Of a stretch of 24,486 bases of DNA, positions 15,291 through 22,573 are shown piece after piece. The DNA is taken from the NCBI GenBank assembly GCA_964409225.1, contig CAYPCM010000010.1, positions 1 through 24,486 on the forward strand. Direction: 5' to 3'. Below the pieces are notes generated by a model. That model was not told the DNA's origin, did no database searches, and saw only the letters and a program-made list of their open reading frames with translations. Within the stretch, counting starts at the first letter, position 1, and the number at the start of each line of letters is the position of its first letter. Source of the stretch: JACPXH01 sp964409225. GTDB taxonomy: Bacteria > Patescibacteriota > Minisyncoccia > JACPXH01. The translations under genes and the position numbers were made by a program.

Positions 15291-15481
15291 ATTTCAAAGT
15301 CCAAAGCCCAAATGTCAACTTCTCGACTCGCCGCTCGGCAAGCTCGCGACTCGCTCGAAGCATCTCGACAAGCTCGATGTGTAAAAAATAGTATTCGAGC
15401 AAGCGAGTCTCTCGATTCGACTCGAGATGGCCTTCACGAGCGCGTCGAGAATTTGAAATTTGGATTTTGGCATTTGGATTT
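15291..15481. repeat. Composite palindromic element, about 190 bp
   Basis: The whole gap between prgI and the TraC-like gene is one imperfect palindrome. Both ends carry similar, oppositely oriented arms of about 36 bp built from CCAAA units and ending in TTCTCGAC (left, about 15318-15325) or GTCGAGAA (right). Inside lie a second inverted pair (GACTCGCTCGAA with TTCGAGCAAGCGAGTC) and the core CATCTCGACAAGCTCGATG (15361-15379). It resembles a small non-autonomous element, but has no coding capacity and no obvious target-site duplication. Confidence 0.7.
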
Positions 15482-15895
15482 TCACCTCGGCTGGTCTTTT
15501 TTGGCCGTAAGCGACCAGGCCAATTCGCGAATTTTGGAAGCAGTCAGGTGTTCTTTTGCTTTTGGTTTTGATGGCGGCGTTTGCTCCGCTTGCTTTGCGG
15601 GCGTTTCCTGGGTCGGTTGCGGGTTTCGCCAAACATATTGTCTTGGTTTTACTGCAAATCCTAGCACTGAAGCGAGGAAGGGAAAGAAAGATCGGCCGTT
15701 GACTTTGACGAATGCGGCAGCAATCGCGAGTCCGCCCACGAACGCCGCCGCCACAAACCATACCAGCGGCGTGAGCAAGAACCATAGTATTAGCAGCACC
15801 CCCCCGCCAGCGGCCAAATACAGGAATTGCCGCCAGGTAAGGGGGCCCACCACCTGATCTTCAACGTCAATGAATTGGGGGACCTGGAATTGCAT
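15482..15895 (-). CDS. PrgI family membrane protein
   Basis: Small membrane protein of 137 residues of the PrgI family, a VirB3-like partner of VirB4 in Gram-positive-type and CPR secretion systems. The N-terminus is highly characteristic: MQFQVPQFIDVEDQVVGPLTWRQFLYLAAGGG, followed by two adjacent membrane helices (VLLILWFLLTPLVWFVAAAFVGGLAIAAAF, about residues 33-62) and GRSFFPFLASVLGFAVKPRQYVW. The remaining tail is charged and hydrophilic. The frame is open further upstream, but the conserved start and the 4-bp gap from the preceding stop fix the ATG at 15895. It lies before the TraC-like and virB4 genes, the usual PrgI-VirB4 order, separated from them by a repeat element. Confidence 0.9.
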   Translation of the reverse strand: MQFQVPQFIDVEDQVVGPLTWRQFLYLAAGGGVLLILWFLLTPLVWFVAAAFVGGLAIAAAFVKVNGRSFFPFLASVLGFAVKPRQYVWRNPQPTQETPAKQAEQTPPSKPKAKEHLTASKIRELAWSLTAKKDQPR

Positions 15896-15899
15896 GTCT

Positions 15900-16358
15900 T
15901 TATCGGTGCTCTCTATTGTACTCCGCGAGCGACGATGGCGGCGATGGTTGATCGGGGCGAAGGTTGACGAGATTGCCAGAAACTTGCGGCTGCGGCGGTT
16001 TCGGCGGGGTCGCCGAAACCCGGAAGATGCGTCGTTTGATTTCGTCGCCGATATGCGCCGCGGTCTCCGGCGGAACACCGAGCCGCTGGCCGATCGCGGC
16101 GGTGTCCGCGAACGCCGCATCGTGCCGGAGAGCGTAGCTCCACGTCAGTTCGCCCATATGGCTGCGGGTTTGGGGCGTGAGGTTAAGTTCGCGCGCAATT
16201 GAGTTGAGCTCTTCGCTCGCGGCAAAACTTAAAAGGCGGTTGAGCTCGTCGAGCGGCAGGTGCCGGAGTCCCGCGGGGAAGCGCTCTTGTTTTGACATCC
16301 ACCGCTGCCACTCGGCATGGCACTCTGTTTTTATTTGCGTCTGTTCTTCTGGGGTCAT
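15900..16358 (-). CDS. Hypothetical soluble protein, secretion operon
   Basis: Unrecognised protein of 152 residues, soluble and mostly helical, with no signal peptide or membrane segment. It begins MTPEEQTQIKTECHAEWQRW. The middle part (LPLDELNRLLSFAASEELNSIARELNL and ALRHDAAFADTAAIGQRLGV) suggests short amphipathic helices. The C-terminal 35 residues are proline-rich and look disordered. Its start overlaps the upstream gene by 4 bp, and prgI begins 4 bp after its stop, so it is surely co-expressed with the secretion genes. It is likely a cytoplasmic accessory factor, but its function is unknown. Confidence 0.7.
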   Translation of the reverse strand: MTPEEQTQIKTECHAEWQRWMSKQERFPAGLRHLPLDELNRLLSFAASEELNSIARELNLTPQTRSHMGELTWSYALRHDAAFADTAAIGQRLGVPPETAAHIGDEIKRRIFRVSATPPKPPQPQVSGNLVNLRPDQPSPPSSLAEYNREHR

Positions 16359-16765
16359 GGATTGACTGGTATGAAAGTGTGGCGATGGTCGTTGATGTAT
16401 AGTCGGGTTCGCGCGAGACGATGACGAGTTTCTTCGGGGCTCTCTCCTGCCTCGCGGCCAAGGGCCGCGGCGACCGCCTCGATCTGGGCAAGCTGTTTAG
16501 CGGTGTCGAAAGCAGTAAGCAGGTATTTTTTTTGGCTGAGTGAGCCCAGGCGCATGACCGCCTCGATTTGTTCTTCGGTGAGTCCCGCGACTATTGGTGG
16601 CCGGTCGAGGGCAGTCGGCGACAGAAGCAGAATTTCGTCTCTCGGTCGGCGCCGCATACGGCGCGCTAACGCCGTCTGTTCCTGGAGCGTCGTGCTTGGA
16701 ATGGCGAGATGCGGGTAGAGCATCTCGCCGCGGTAGTCGAATTCTTCAAGCAGGGTGAAGGGCAT
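16355..16765 (-). CDS. Hypothetical soluble protein, secretion operon
   Basis: Unrecognised soluble protein of 136 residues with no signal peptide or membrane segment. It begins MPFTLLEEFDYRGEMLYPHLAIPS, then has a charged helical middle (QEQTALARRMRRRPRDEI) and a C-terminal helical half (LTEEQIEAVMRLGSLSQKKYLLTAFDTAKQLAQIEAVAAAL). The LTEEQIEAVMRL helix resembles a similar Leu-rich stretch in its downstream neighbour, hinting that the two could be distant relatives or partners, though this is weak. The gene starts 4 bp after the VirB6-like gene and overlaps the next gene by ATGA. Confidence 0.7.
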   Translation of the reverse strand: MPFTLLEEFDYRGEMLYPHLAIPSTTLQEQTALARRMRRRPRDEILLLSPTALDRPPIVAGLTEEQIEAVMRLGSLSQKKYLLTAFDTAKQLAQIEAVAAALGREAGESPEETRHRLARTRLYINDHRHTFIPVNP

Positions 16766-16769
16766 GGGC

Positions 16770-18323
16770 TTATGGGCTTACATAGCTCTGGATGAAGGAG
16801 CGGAGCGTTCGATACATGGCCTGCTCGGCTGCGTTTCCCGCAGCTCCTCCACCGGCTCGGGCGTTAATGTCTTGGAAAAAGTCACGCCGGCCGAGCAACT
16901 CTTGAGCCGCTGCGGCACGTTGCGCCATGGTGGGGGGTTGATTATTGGTAGCGGCAGTTGACAGGTTATTTGTAACGTCTCTTAGGATATCGTTAGGTTG
17001 CAAGTTGAATGATTCCTGGGTTTCCTTTACCTCTTCACGGCGTTCAGTTGTAGTAAGGCGTGCCGTAGCTCGCTTCGAGCCAAGCCATCCAGCCACGCGA
17101 GCTTCTCGTCTGGCTCGTGCCTTAGGACTGGGGAAGAGCGGAATACGCCGCCCGGCAATAGTTACCCCCCCTTCTTTTTTAGCTTCTTCCCAACGTTGCT
17201 TGACCCCGCCCGGGACGCCGGTTGCTCGCCAGGCGGCTTGATAGGGTTTGCGGAGTTTGCCGAGGATCGCGTCCACGTTCAAGTATTTGCCTAATTCCTG
17301 CGCCGTGCCTTCGCGGATCGCGTTGATCGCGTTGAAGAGGAACACAACGATCACGATGTATTGCAGTATGGGTGTTGCGGCGTTCAAAAGCGCATTCGGG
17401 ATCGCAGCGAGGAGATTTGACTGCTTGCTCAAATCGAAAGGCGCCCAGTACTGCTGGAGGGCTTGGTTCTGGAAAGCGCGCGCCGACATAACCGCCAGGA
17501 ACACCCAGAATGCGGCCTTGGGTCCCCAGAACAGCCACCGCTTGAGGCGATCAAACCAGCTAGCGAAGAAGTTCATCCCCGGGATGGGGATACCGGCAGA
17601 AAGCCACGCGAGCGGCGCCATGATGGCGATTTGCCAGAAGATGATGAGGCGGGCTACGAACATGAGCGCGAGTACGACGAAGATGCCGGTGAGGATTGCG
17701 GTAAAGACGATCGTAAAGACCGCTCCGGTAACGTCCGAAAGCTGGGCGCTCAAGCGTAAACTAAAGAGCGCGCTCCCGTACGTCTCGATGAGCTTGCTGC
17801 CGGTAAGAAGCGCTCCGGCCACGTCGCCTTTCGTGATGGGATCGAGAAACAGGAGCATCACGCGATTCGAAATATCAATGGCGAACCCGGTGAGGACCAA
17901 GCTGAAATTGATGAGGAGTGCCGCGCCGATGAGTTTGGGGAGGATCTGTTTGGCATTGACTTTGGGGAGACGCAAGATGATGCCGAAGGCGAGGTAGAGC
18001 AATACCAATACGAACGCCATGTTCGCCAGGTCCCGCGTGATCCGCCAGCCGATCTGCACGATGGGGTATTGCGTGATGGGGACCGCGAGAAAGTCGCCGC
18101 TCGTGACATGGTTGAGCATCGCTGCGGCTGCGCGCAGTAAGTAGTTGAGGATCGAGTTGATGAGAAAGAGCCCGACGACGATGGGCTTGAGAAGCAGTGC
18201 AACTGCCCCGCCGCCGACCCAATCTACGATGGCATTCGCTTGCGCTCCGGCAAGCTGCGGCAGGAGCAGCGCGGCGGCGAGCGGCACGGTTACCCACAGG
18301 GCGGTTCGCGTGCGTGCGGTCAT
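16770..18323 (-). CDS. VirB6/TrbL-like membrane protein
   Basis: Polytopic inner-membrane channel candidate of 517 residues. A signal-like N-terminus (1-28, ending LAGAQA) is followed by about seven hydrophobic segments: roughly 40-63, 100-118, 130-150, 201-224, 228-243, 270-282 and 318-334. The long, Arg/Lys-rich hydrophilic tail (about 340-517) is probably cytoplasmic. A conserved-looking core, RLIIFWQIAIMAPLAWLSAGIPIPGMNFFASWFDRLKRW, resembles the region of TrbL/VirB6 proteins and of CPR homologues that holds the membrane-embedded Trp and Pro residues. Its neighbours VirB4 and PrgI support the role. It overlaps the upstream 859-aa gene by 4 bp. Confidence 0.82.
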   Translation of the reverse strand: MTARTRTALWVTVPLAAALLLPQLAGAQANAIVDWVGGGAVALLLKPIVVGLFLINSILNYLLRAAAAMLNHVTSGDFLAVPITQYPIVQIGWRITRDLANMAFVLVLLYLAFGIILRLPKVNAKQILPKLIGAALLINFSLVLTGFAIDISNRVMLLFLDPITKGDVAGALLTGSKLIETYGSALFSLRLSAQLSDVTGAVFTIVFTAILTGIFVVLALMFVARLIIFWQIAIMAPLAWLSAGIPIPGMNFFASWFDRLKRWLFWGPKAAFWVFLAVMSARAFQNQALQQYWAPFDLSKQSNLLAAIPNALLNAATPILQYIVIVVFLFNAINAIREGTAQELGKYLNVDAILGKLRKPYQAAWRATGVPGGVKQRWEEAKKEGGVTIAGRRIPLFPSPKARARREARVAGWLGSKRATARLTTTERREEVKETQESFNLQPNDILRDVTNNLSTAATNNQPPTMAQRAAAAQELLGRRDFFQDINARAGGGAAGNAAEQAMYRTLRSFIQSYVSP

Positions 18324-20899
18324 AAGCCGAATAGGCCGGATAAGCCAAAGCCGCTGAAGAGGTTCTGGAGCGACCCAAAGATGTTGAGCGCCTGTGAGAT
18401 GCCGGTGAGCGTCGTAAGCGGGTCGCCGCTCGCGATAAGCGCGCCCACGCGGTTGGCGTCGGTGAGAACGTTTTGGGCGCGTTCTATAGCGTAGATGCCG
18501 GTTTGGATGCGGCCGAGCGCTTGGTACGCGCCAGAGGCAGGCGCGCCGGCTTGGCCGATGATGCCGGTCGCGTTACGCAGAACGGCGATGCTCTCGTTGG
18601 TGCGGCGGGTGATGTCCGCGGTGTTGATGGCCCCGGCCTGACGGACGAGATTGTCGGTTTGTTGCAGCATGGAGACGGCGCGCCCCACCTCGGCGCTTGC
18701 TGCCCCGCCGCCGGGCACCGACCCGAGAATCGTCCTCGCTTGATTGGCGGTTTCGAGCGCGTAGTTTACCTGTTCGCGCGTAGCCGCCCGTTCGAGCTGG
18801 GTAAACGCCGGGGATCCGGTACCGATGCCGGCGCGCGCCTCGCGGAAGCCCGCGGCAGTCGATGTTCCGGCCAGGCCGCGTTCCACCAACGCCACCTTCA
18901 GATCCGCCTCGAGGACATTGCCGTAGATCGTCTGGGCGGTTGCGGTATTTTCGGCGCGGAGGTGGTTGCGGGATTCCTCGAGGCGCGTCCGTGCTTCGCG
19001 GCTGGCAGCGAGGAGTTCGGCCTTGTTCGAGACGCCCTCGGTCCTCTCCAGTTCGGCAATGGCAGCATCGAGCCGAGAAACGCTCGTTTCGAGCGCGGAG
19101 CTCACGCTTGAGAGCGCAGCCGGGCTCGAGAAGAACTGGGAGACGTTGGACCGCGGCCGGAAGAAACTCGCCTCATCGGTGAACCACAGCGCGAGCACGT
19201 CGCCGAACGAACGCTCGTGCAGCTGGAGCACCTCTTTGAAGAACTTGTTGAGGTAGTTGGTGTTGGGCGTCTTCGTCTGGGTGTTCGGCGGCCCGTTTTG
19301 GGCGTACGCGGCGGGGTTATCCACCAAGGACGAGGGGAGGTTAAGGTATTGGCCGAAGTCCTCGAAGGGTGCTGGAAGTTTGTCGATTGTGGGCTTGAGC
19401 GTGGGAACCTCGAGCTGGACCGGCTTCGGCGATCCATCGGAGAGGTTTCGTTCAAACCCGACGAAGGGGTACTTATCGGTTTTTATATTCGCCTCTGGCG
19501 GGTACTTGTATGCTTTCTGAGCAAGGTCGAACTGCGCTTGGATTGCCGCCTGCACCTTGGCCAGAAGAATGAACGAAGGCGAGATGATGTTTTCGGTATC
19601 AATGAAGTAGTACTTCCCCCGGAGGTTTTCCGCCTTGGCCTGGGTATCCGGAAAACCGATGAGGTATGTTTCGGGCCGTACCCCCTGCCCCGCGACAAAC
19701 TGGGCCTTGCGGTTCTCGTGCGCCTCCGCGATGAGGCGCTGGACAGTTGCCGACACCTTCTCGCGGAGACCGCTCAACGTATTCATGGGGTTGCGCGATT
19801 GGTCAATGAGGCGCCAATCCCATGTCGGGCTGGTGCCGACGTTGACCTTCACCGTCGGGAAATCGGGGCTTAGGAGGTCGGCCGGGGGCGCATTGAGGAA
19901 GCTCGCGTCGAACCCTTGCTGGAGGTAGTTTCGCTCGAGGAATCGAAGATTGTCGTTCGGAGCGTTCTCCGAGTCGTACGTAACGAGGTCTGACAAGCGC
20001 GAAGCGTTAAAGCACCCTACGGCATCGCGGCAGGTAATGTTGCGCAAGATGATGTCGCACTTGTTGACATCAAGGAGTTTGTCGCGCTCGGCGCCGCTTT
20101 CTTTGATGCGGTCCCAATTTATTTGCGAGACATCTCCGCCGCGGTACCACGAGACGGGCGGCGAGTTTTGGAGCCCCCGTTCGGTTCGCTGGAGATCTGC
20201 GAGCACGCTTATTTTTTGGAGATCAAGTTGCAGGATGCTGTCTCGAATGTGCGTGGGAGAGGGGCTATTTGGATCGGGGCTCGAAAGGATGCTATAGGTC
20301 GCAAAACCGTCGTTCGCTTGGCGCCACTCGAGGAGATTGTAGTAGCAGTTCACATAGTCGCGCGCTTTCTGGACGGGTTCTTCGTAGAGATAGTGGTCAA
20401 CGTTCGTTACGATCCGGCCCTCGCGTTTGACCACGAGACAGTCGCCGTTGATGCGCGCTCCGCTCGCGCAACGCGCGCTCGATTCGGCAATCTCCGGCGG
20501 CGTGCGGAATCCCATCCCTTTGATAACCGCCCGGGCTTCATTGGGGTTGCCCACGATTACGCCACCCAAGGCACCCTCTTTGAGTTCTCGGAGCGTGTCG
20601 AACGTGAGCTTGTTGACATCCTCGCGCGCGGCCTCGATCTTGCCGAGCTCGAATGTTTTCTGGAAATCTTCGTTGCGCTGTTGAAGCGCGCCGAAGAACG
20701 TCGAGAAGAACGAGGTCGTGAACGACGAGATGAATCCCGAGAAGGGCCCCAAGAGGAATTTCTCGAGACTCTGCTCGTACGCGGTATTTGCCTCAAAGGA
20801 GACGACTGCAGTGGGCACTGCCGCCTCGGCATGAGGCGCATACGCCGCGGTGAAGACGGCGGCGAGGAACACGGTGAATATGGCAATCTTTTTTATCAC
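18320..20899 (-). CDS. Large secreted protein, secretion operon
   Basis: Unrecognised exported protein of 859 residues, the largest product of the operon. A signal peptide (about 1-26, MIKKIAIFTVFLAAVFTAAYAPHAEA by composition) is followed by an amphipathic aromatic-rich segment near 50-70 (FISSF, FFSTFF). The first half contains several cysteines, including Cys 144, 154 and 185 and a later KCDIILRNITCRDAVGC group. From about residue 600 to 830 the sequence is Ala/Glu/Arg-rich and helical, probably coiled coil (SRLDAAIAELERTEG, REARTRLEESRNHL). The final residues are Gly/Phe/Leu-rich (SGFGLSGLFGL). It overlaps neighbours by 4 bp on both sides. A scaffold or surface component of the secretion machine is plausible from position; I see no enzymatic motif. 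Confidence 0.8.
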   Translation of the reverse strand: MIKKIAIFTVFLAAVFTAAYAPHAEAAVPTAVVSFEANTAYEQSLEKFLLGPFSGFISSFTTSFFSTFFGALQQRNEDFQKTFELGKIEAAREDVNKLTFDTLRELKEGALGGVIVGNPNEARAVIKGMGFRTPPEIAESSARCASGARINGDCLVVKREGRIVTNVDHYLYEEPVQKARDYVNCYYNLLEWRQANDGFATYSILSSPDPNSPSPTHIRDSILQLDLQKISVLADLQRTERGLQNSPPVSWYRGGDVSQINWDRIKESGAERDKLLDVNKCDIILRNITCRDAVGCFNASRLSDLVTYDSENAPNDNLRFLERNYLQQGFDASFLNAPPADLLSPDFPTVKVNVGTSPTWDWRLIDQSRNPMNTLSGLREKVSATVQRLIAEAHENRKAQFVAGQGVRPETYLIGFPDTQAKAENLRGKYYFIDTENIISPSFILLAKVQAAIQAQFDLAQKAYKYPPEANIKTDKYPFVGFERNLSDGSPKPVQLEVPTLKPTIDKLPAPFEDFGQYLNLPSSLVDNPAAYAQNGPPNTQTKTPNTNYLNKFFKEVLQLHERSFGDVLALWFTDEASFFRPRSNVSQFFSSPAALSSVSSALETSVSRLDAAIAELERTEGVSNKAELLAASREARTRLEESRNHLRAENTATAQTIYGNVLEADLKVALVERGLAGTSTAAGFREARAGIGTGSPAFTQLERAATREQVNYALETANQARTILGSVPGGGAASAEVGRAVSMLQQTDNLVRQAGAINTADITRRTNESIAVLRNATGIIGQAGAPASGAYQALGRIQTGIYAIERAQNVLTDANRVGALIASGDPLTTLTGISQALNIFGSLQNLFSGFGLSGLFGL

Positions 20900-21585
20900 A
20901 ACGCGTATTCGGGTATTACGTCCGGCGGCAGGTCGAGCTGGTAGCGGTTCGCCAGGGCGCGGAGTTCCGCGATCGTGCGGCTCGACCGCTCGCGCAATCC
21001 CGTCATGGTGGGTTCCTGCCAGACCTCGGTGAGCGACTTGCCGGTCTCACCGCGGAGTTCTTTGTAGACACCCATAAGGTCTGAAATTTGACTTACGCTC
21101 GCTTCATGGATTGCTTTCAGGCGTTCCGGCGGCGCGAGTTTTAGGAGCACGGCAAAACCGTCTTCGAACCCCTTGATCACTTGGTCAAGCTTTGCGGGCT
21201 CACCGTCTTTGTTTTCGAGAAACGCCTCGCGCAGGAACACGGGATCTTGCGGAAAGGGGATGTTCGAGGAAGCGACGAGATAGTCCACGAGTTGCTGTTT
21301 CTCTTCGGCGTTGAGCGCATCCGCCTTCGGGGGGGCTTGGCGGTCTCGGGTAAATTCGTCGAGCCACGATGCAACGGTATCGTCTCCGGGATTGCGGGCA
21401 GAACTGGGCGGGGTTGGCAGTGCGGCGCTGTCAGGCAGAAGATCGCTCGCGAGTCCTGGCTGCCGCGGCGCTTCCGGAAGATCTTTGGCTGCCGGCGACG
21501 GCTGGAGTTTGCTGATGCGGTATCCCTGCACTAAGGCAAACCCCACGACAATGATTACGGCGATTTTGGGGCCAAGGCGAGGCAT
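20896..21585 (-). CDS. Hypothetical membrane-anchored protein
   Basis: Unrecognised protein of 229 residues. A single N-terminal hydrophobic segment (KIAVIIVVGFALVQGY, about 7-22) is followed by a Pro/Ser-rich linker to about residue 70 and then an extracytoplasmic helical domain (NAEEKQQLVDYLVASSNIPFPQDPVFLREAF, DQVIKGFEDGFAVLLKLAPPERLKAIHEA). No cysteines are present in the mature part, unlike several of its neighbours. It lies 4 bp after the TSP3-like gene and overlaps the 859-aa gene by ATGA. The anchor, linker and helical domain layout matches the product of the preceding gene, so the two may form a pair at the outer face of the membrane. This is inference only. Confidence 0.72.
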   Translation of the reverse strand: MPRLGPKIAVIIVVGFALVQGYRISKLQPSPAAKDLPEAPRQPGLASDLLPDSAALPTPPSSARNPGDDTVASWLDEFTRDRQAPPKADALNAEEKQQLVDYLVASSNIPFPQDPVFLREAFLENKDGEPAKLDQVIKGFEDGFAVLLKLAPPERLKAIHEASVSQISDLMGVYKELRGETGKSLTEVWQEPTMTGLRERSSRTIAELRALANRYQLDLPPDVIPEYAL

Positions 21586-21589
21586 GAAG

Positions 21590-22462
21590 TTATTTTAGTA
21601 GGGCGCCATCGCGCCGGATTTCCTCGGCCACTGCGGCCAGCGCCCGGCCGCGTTCCATATTCCAAATGATTCGAACCGGATCCTGCTTGGCCTCATGGAG
21701 TTCGGCAAAAAGTTCGTTTCCGAGCCGCAGCAGGCCCACGACTTTGGCGTGGATCTCTGCGGCGGCGGCCGGCACTTTTCGGGCCTGCCAAACCGCAGCA
21801 AGTTCAGCGAACGCGGCCGCGATACGGTCAGCGTGGTCATATTTATCTTGGAGCGCTGCGCGCGCGAGTTCGTTATACGAAACGTTTTCTTGCGGCAGCG
21901 TGAGCTGGGCAATTGTCTGGCGGTATGGGCCCAGTTCATTTGCGTCGGCAGAGGCGTCTGGTTTCACCACCGGCAGCTGGAAAGCGAGATCCGGCTCGCG
22001 AGCCAGAAAAGCGATAACCTTGGCGGTTTCAAGCGTGGACGGCTGACCCCCTTGAGACAGATAGCGCTGGGTCAAGTTGGTGGGTTTTTCCGGTAAGCGA
22101 GCGCTGCCGGCAATCAAAGGGTCATAGCCATTCAGAACTTCGCTAGCGTCGGTATGGCCATCGCCGTCGGTGTCAGTGCGGCGCGGGTCGGTTCCGTAAA
22201 TGAACTCTTTTGCGTCGGCGAGGCCATCACTGTCGGTATCCGCGTCGAAGCGGTATGGGACTGCCGGCGCTGCTGCCGCTGCCGCATCGGCGCGCTGCGC
22301 CGGGTTCGCTGCCCCGATGTTCGCGGTGCCGGCATGTTCGTCGTCTGCGGTCCGCGCTCCCGGCCGTGCAAACCACTGGCCGACGTAAACAACTCCCGCA
22401 ATGGTCGCTGCGACCATCACGAGTTTGCTCAGGCGGTTGAAATTGAGGAGTTTGTGGAGCAC
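21590..22462 (-). CDS. Anchored TSP3/EF-hand-like protein
   Basis: Extracytoplasmic protein of 290 residues with an N-terminal membrane anchor (about 13-30). An Ala-rich linker leads to two calcium-binding thrombospondin-type-3-like repeats at 73-115: DADTDSDGLADAKEF and DTDGDGHTDASEV. The Asp/Gly spacing of each (DxDxDGxxDxxE) is the usual Ca2+-binding loop. The C-terminal 170 residues are helical and unrecognised. The start is GTG at 22462 with no clear Shine-Dalgarno sequence; a repeat element begins 10 bp upstream. The next gene begins 4 bp after its stop. It probably folds or docks in a calcium-dependent way outside the membrane as part of the secretion apparatus or adhesion machinery. 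Confidence 0.78.
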   Translation of the reverse strand: MLHKLLNFNRLSKLVMVAATIAGVVYVGQWFARPGARTADDEHAGTANIGAANPAQRADAAAAAAPAVPYRFDADTDSDGLADAKEFIYGTDPRRTDTDGDGHTDASEVLNGYDPLIAGSARLPEKPTNLTQRYLSQGGQPSTLETAKVIAFLAREPDLAFQLPVVKPDASADANELGPYRQTIAQLTLPQENVSYNELARAALQDKYDHADRIAAAFAELAAVWQARKVPAAAAEIHAKVVGLLRLGNELFAELHEAKQDPVRIIWNMERGRALAAVAEEIRRDGALLK

Positions 22463-22471
22463 CTTGGAATG

Positions 22472-22573
22472 AAATCAAAAATCAAATATCAAAAAGGAAA
22501 AATTAGGTATCGCCTGCGGCGATTTTTTGTTTTTGATTTGTATTTTTGCTCTTTGCTTTTTCATTTTTGCTCT
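22472..22573. repeat. AT-rich palindromic repeat, copy 2
   Basis: Second copy of the element seen at 12623-12716, filling the gap between the Cys-rich gene and the TSP3-like gene. The A-rich left arm matches copy 1 (22472-22521 against 12624-12673, 47 of 50). The hairpin ATCGCC-TGC-GGCGAT follows and is trailed on the plus strand by six T's. The right arm is T-rich. The stem differs from copy 1 by paired changes at its outer end. Confidence 0.8.

Noticed and set aside
15896..16120. Long N-terminal extension of the PrgI frame
   Set aside because: It overlaps the coupled upstream gene and has no PrgI homology; the conserved family N-terminus begins at the ATG at 15895.
17067..17080. TTCGAGCCAAGCC-like match to the hairpin family
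   Set aside because: Only one arm matches and it lies in ordinary coding sequence of the VirB6-like gene with no inverse partner nearby.
20123..20944. 273-codon plus-strand frame over the 859-aa gene
   Set aside because: Low-complexity antisense translation without motifs, opposite a gene with signal peptide and operon coupling; a GC-rich shadow frame.
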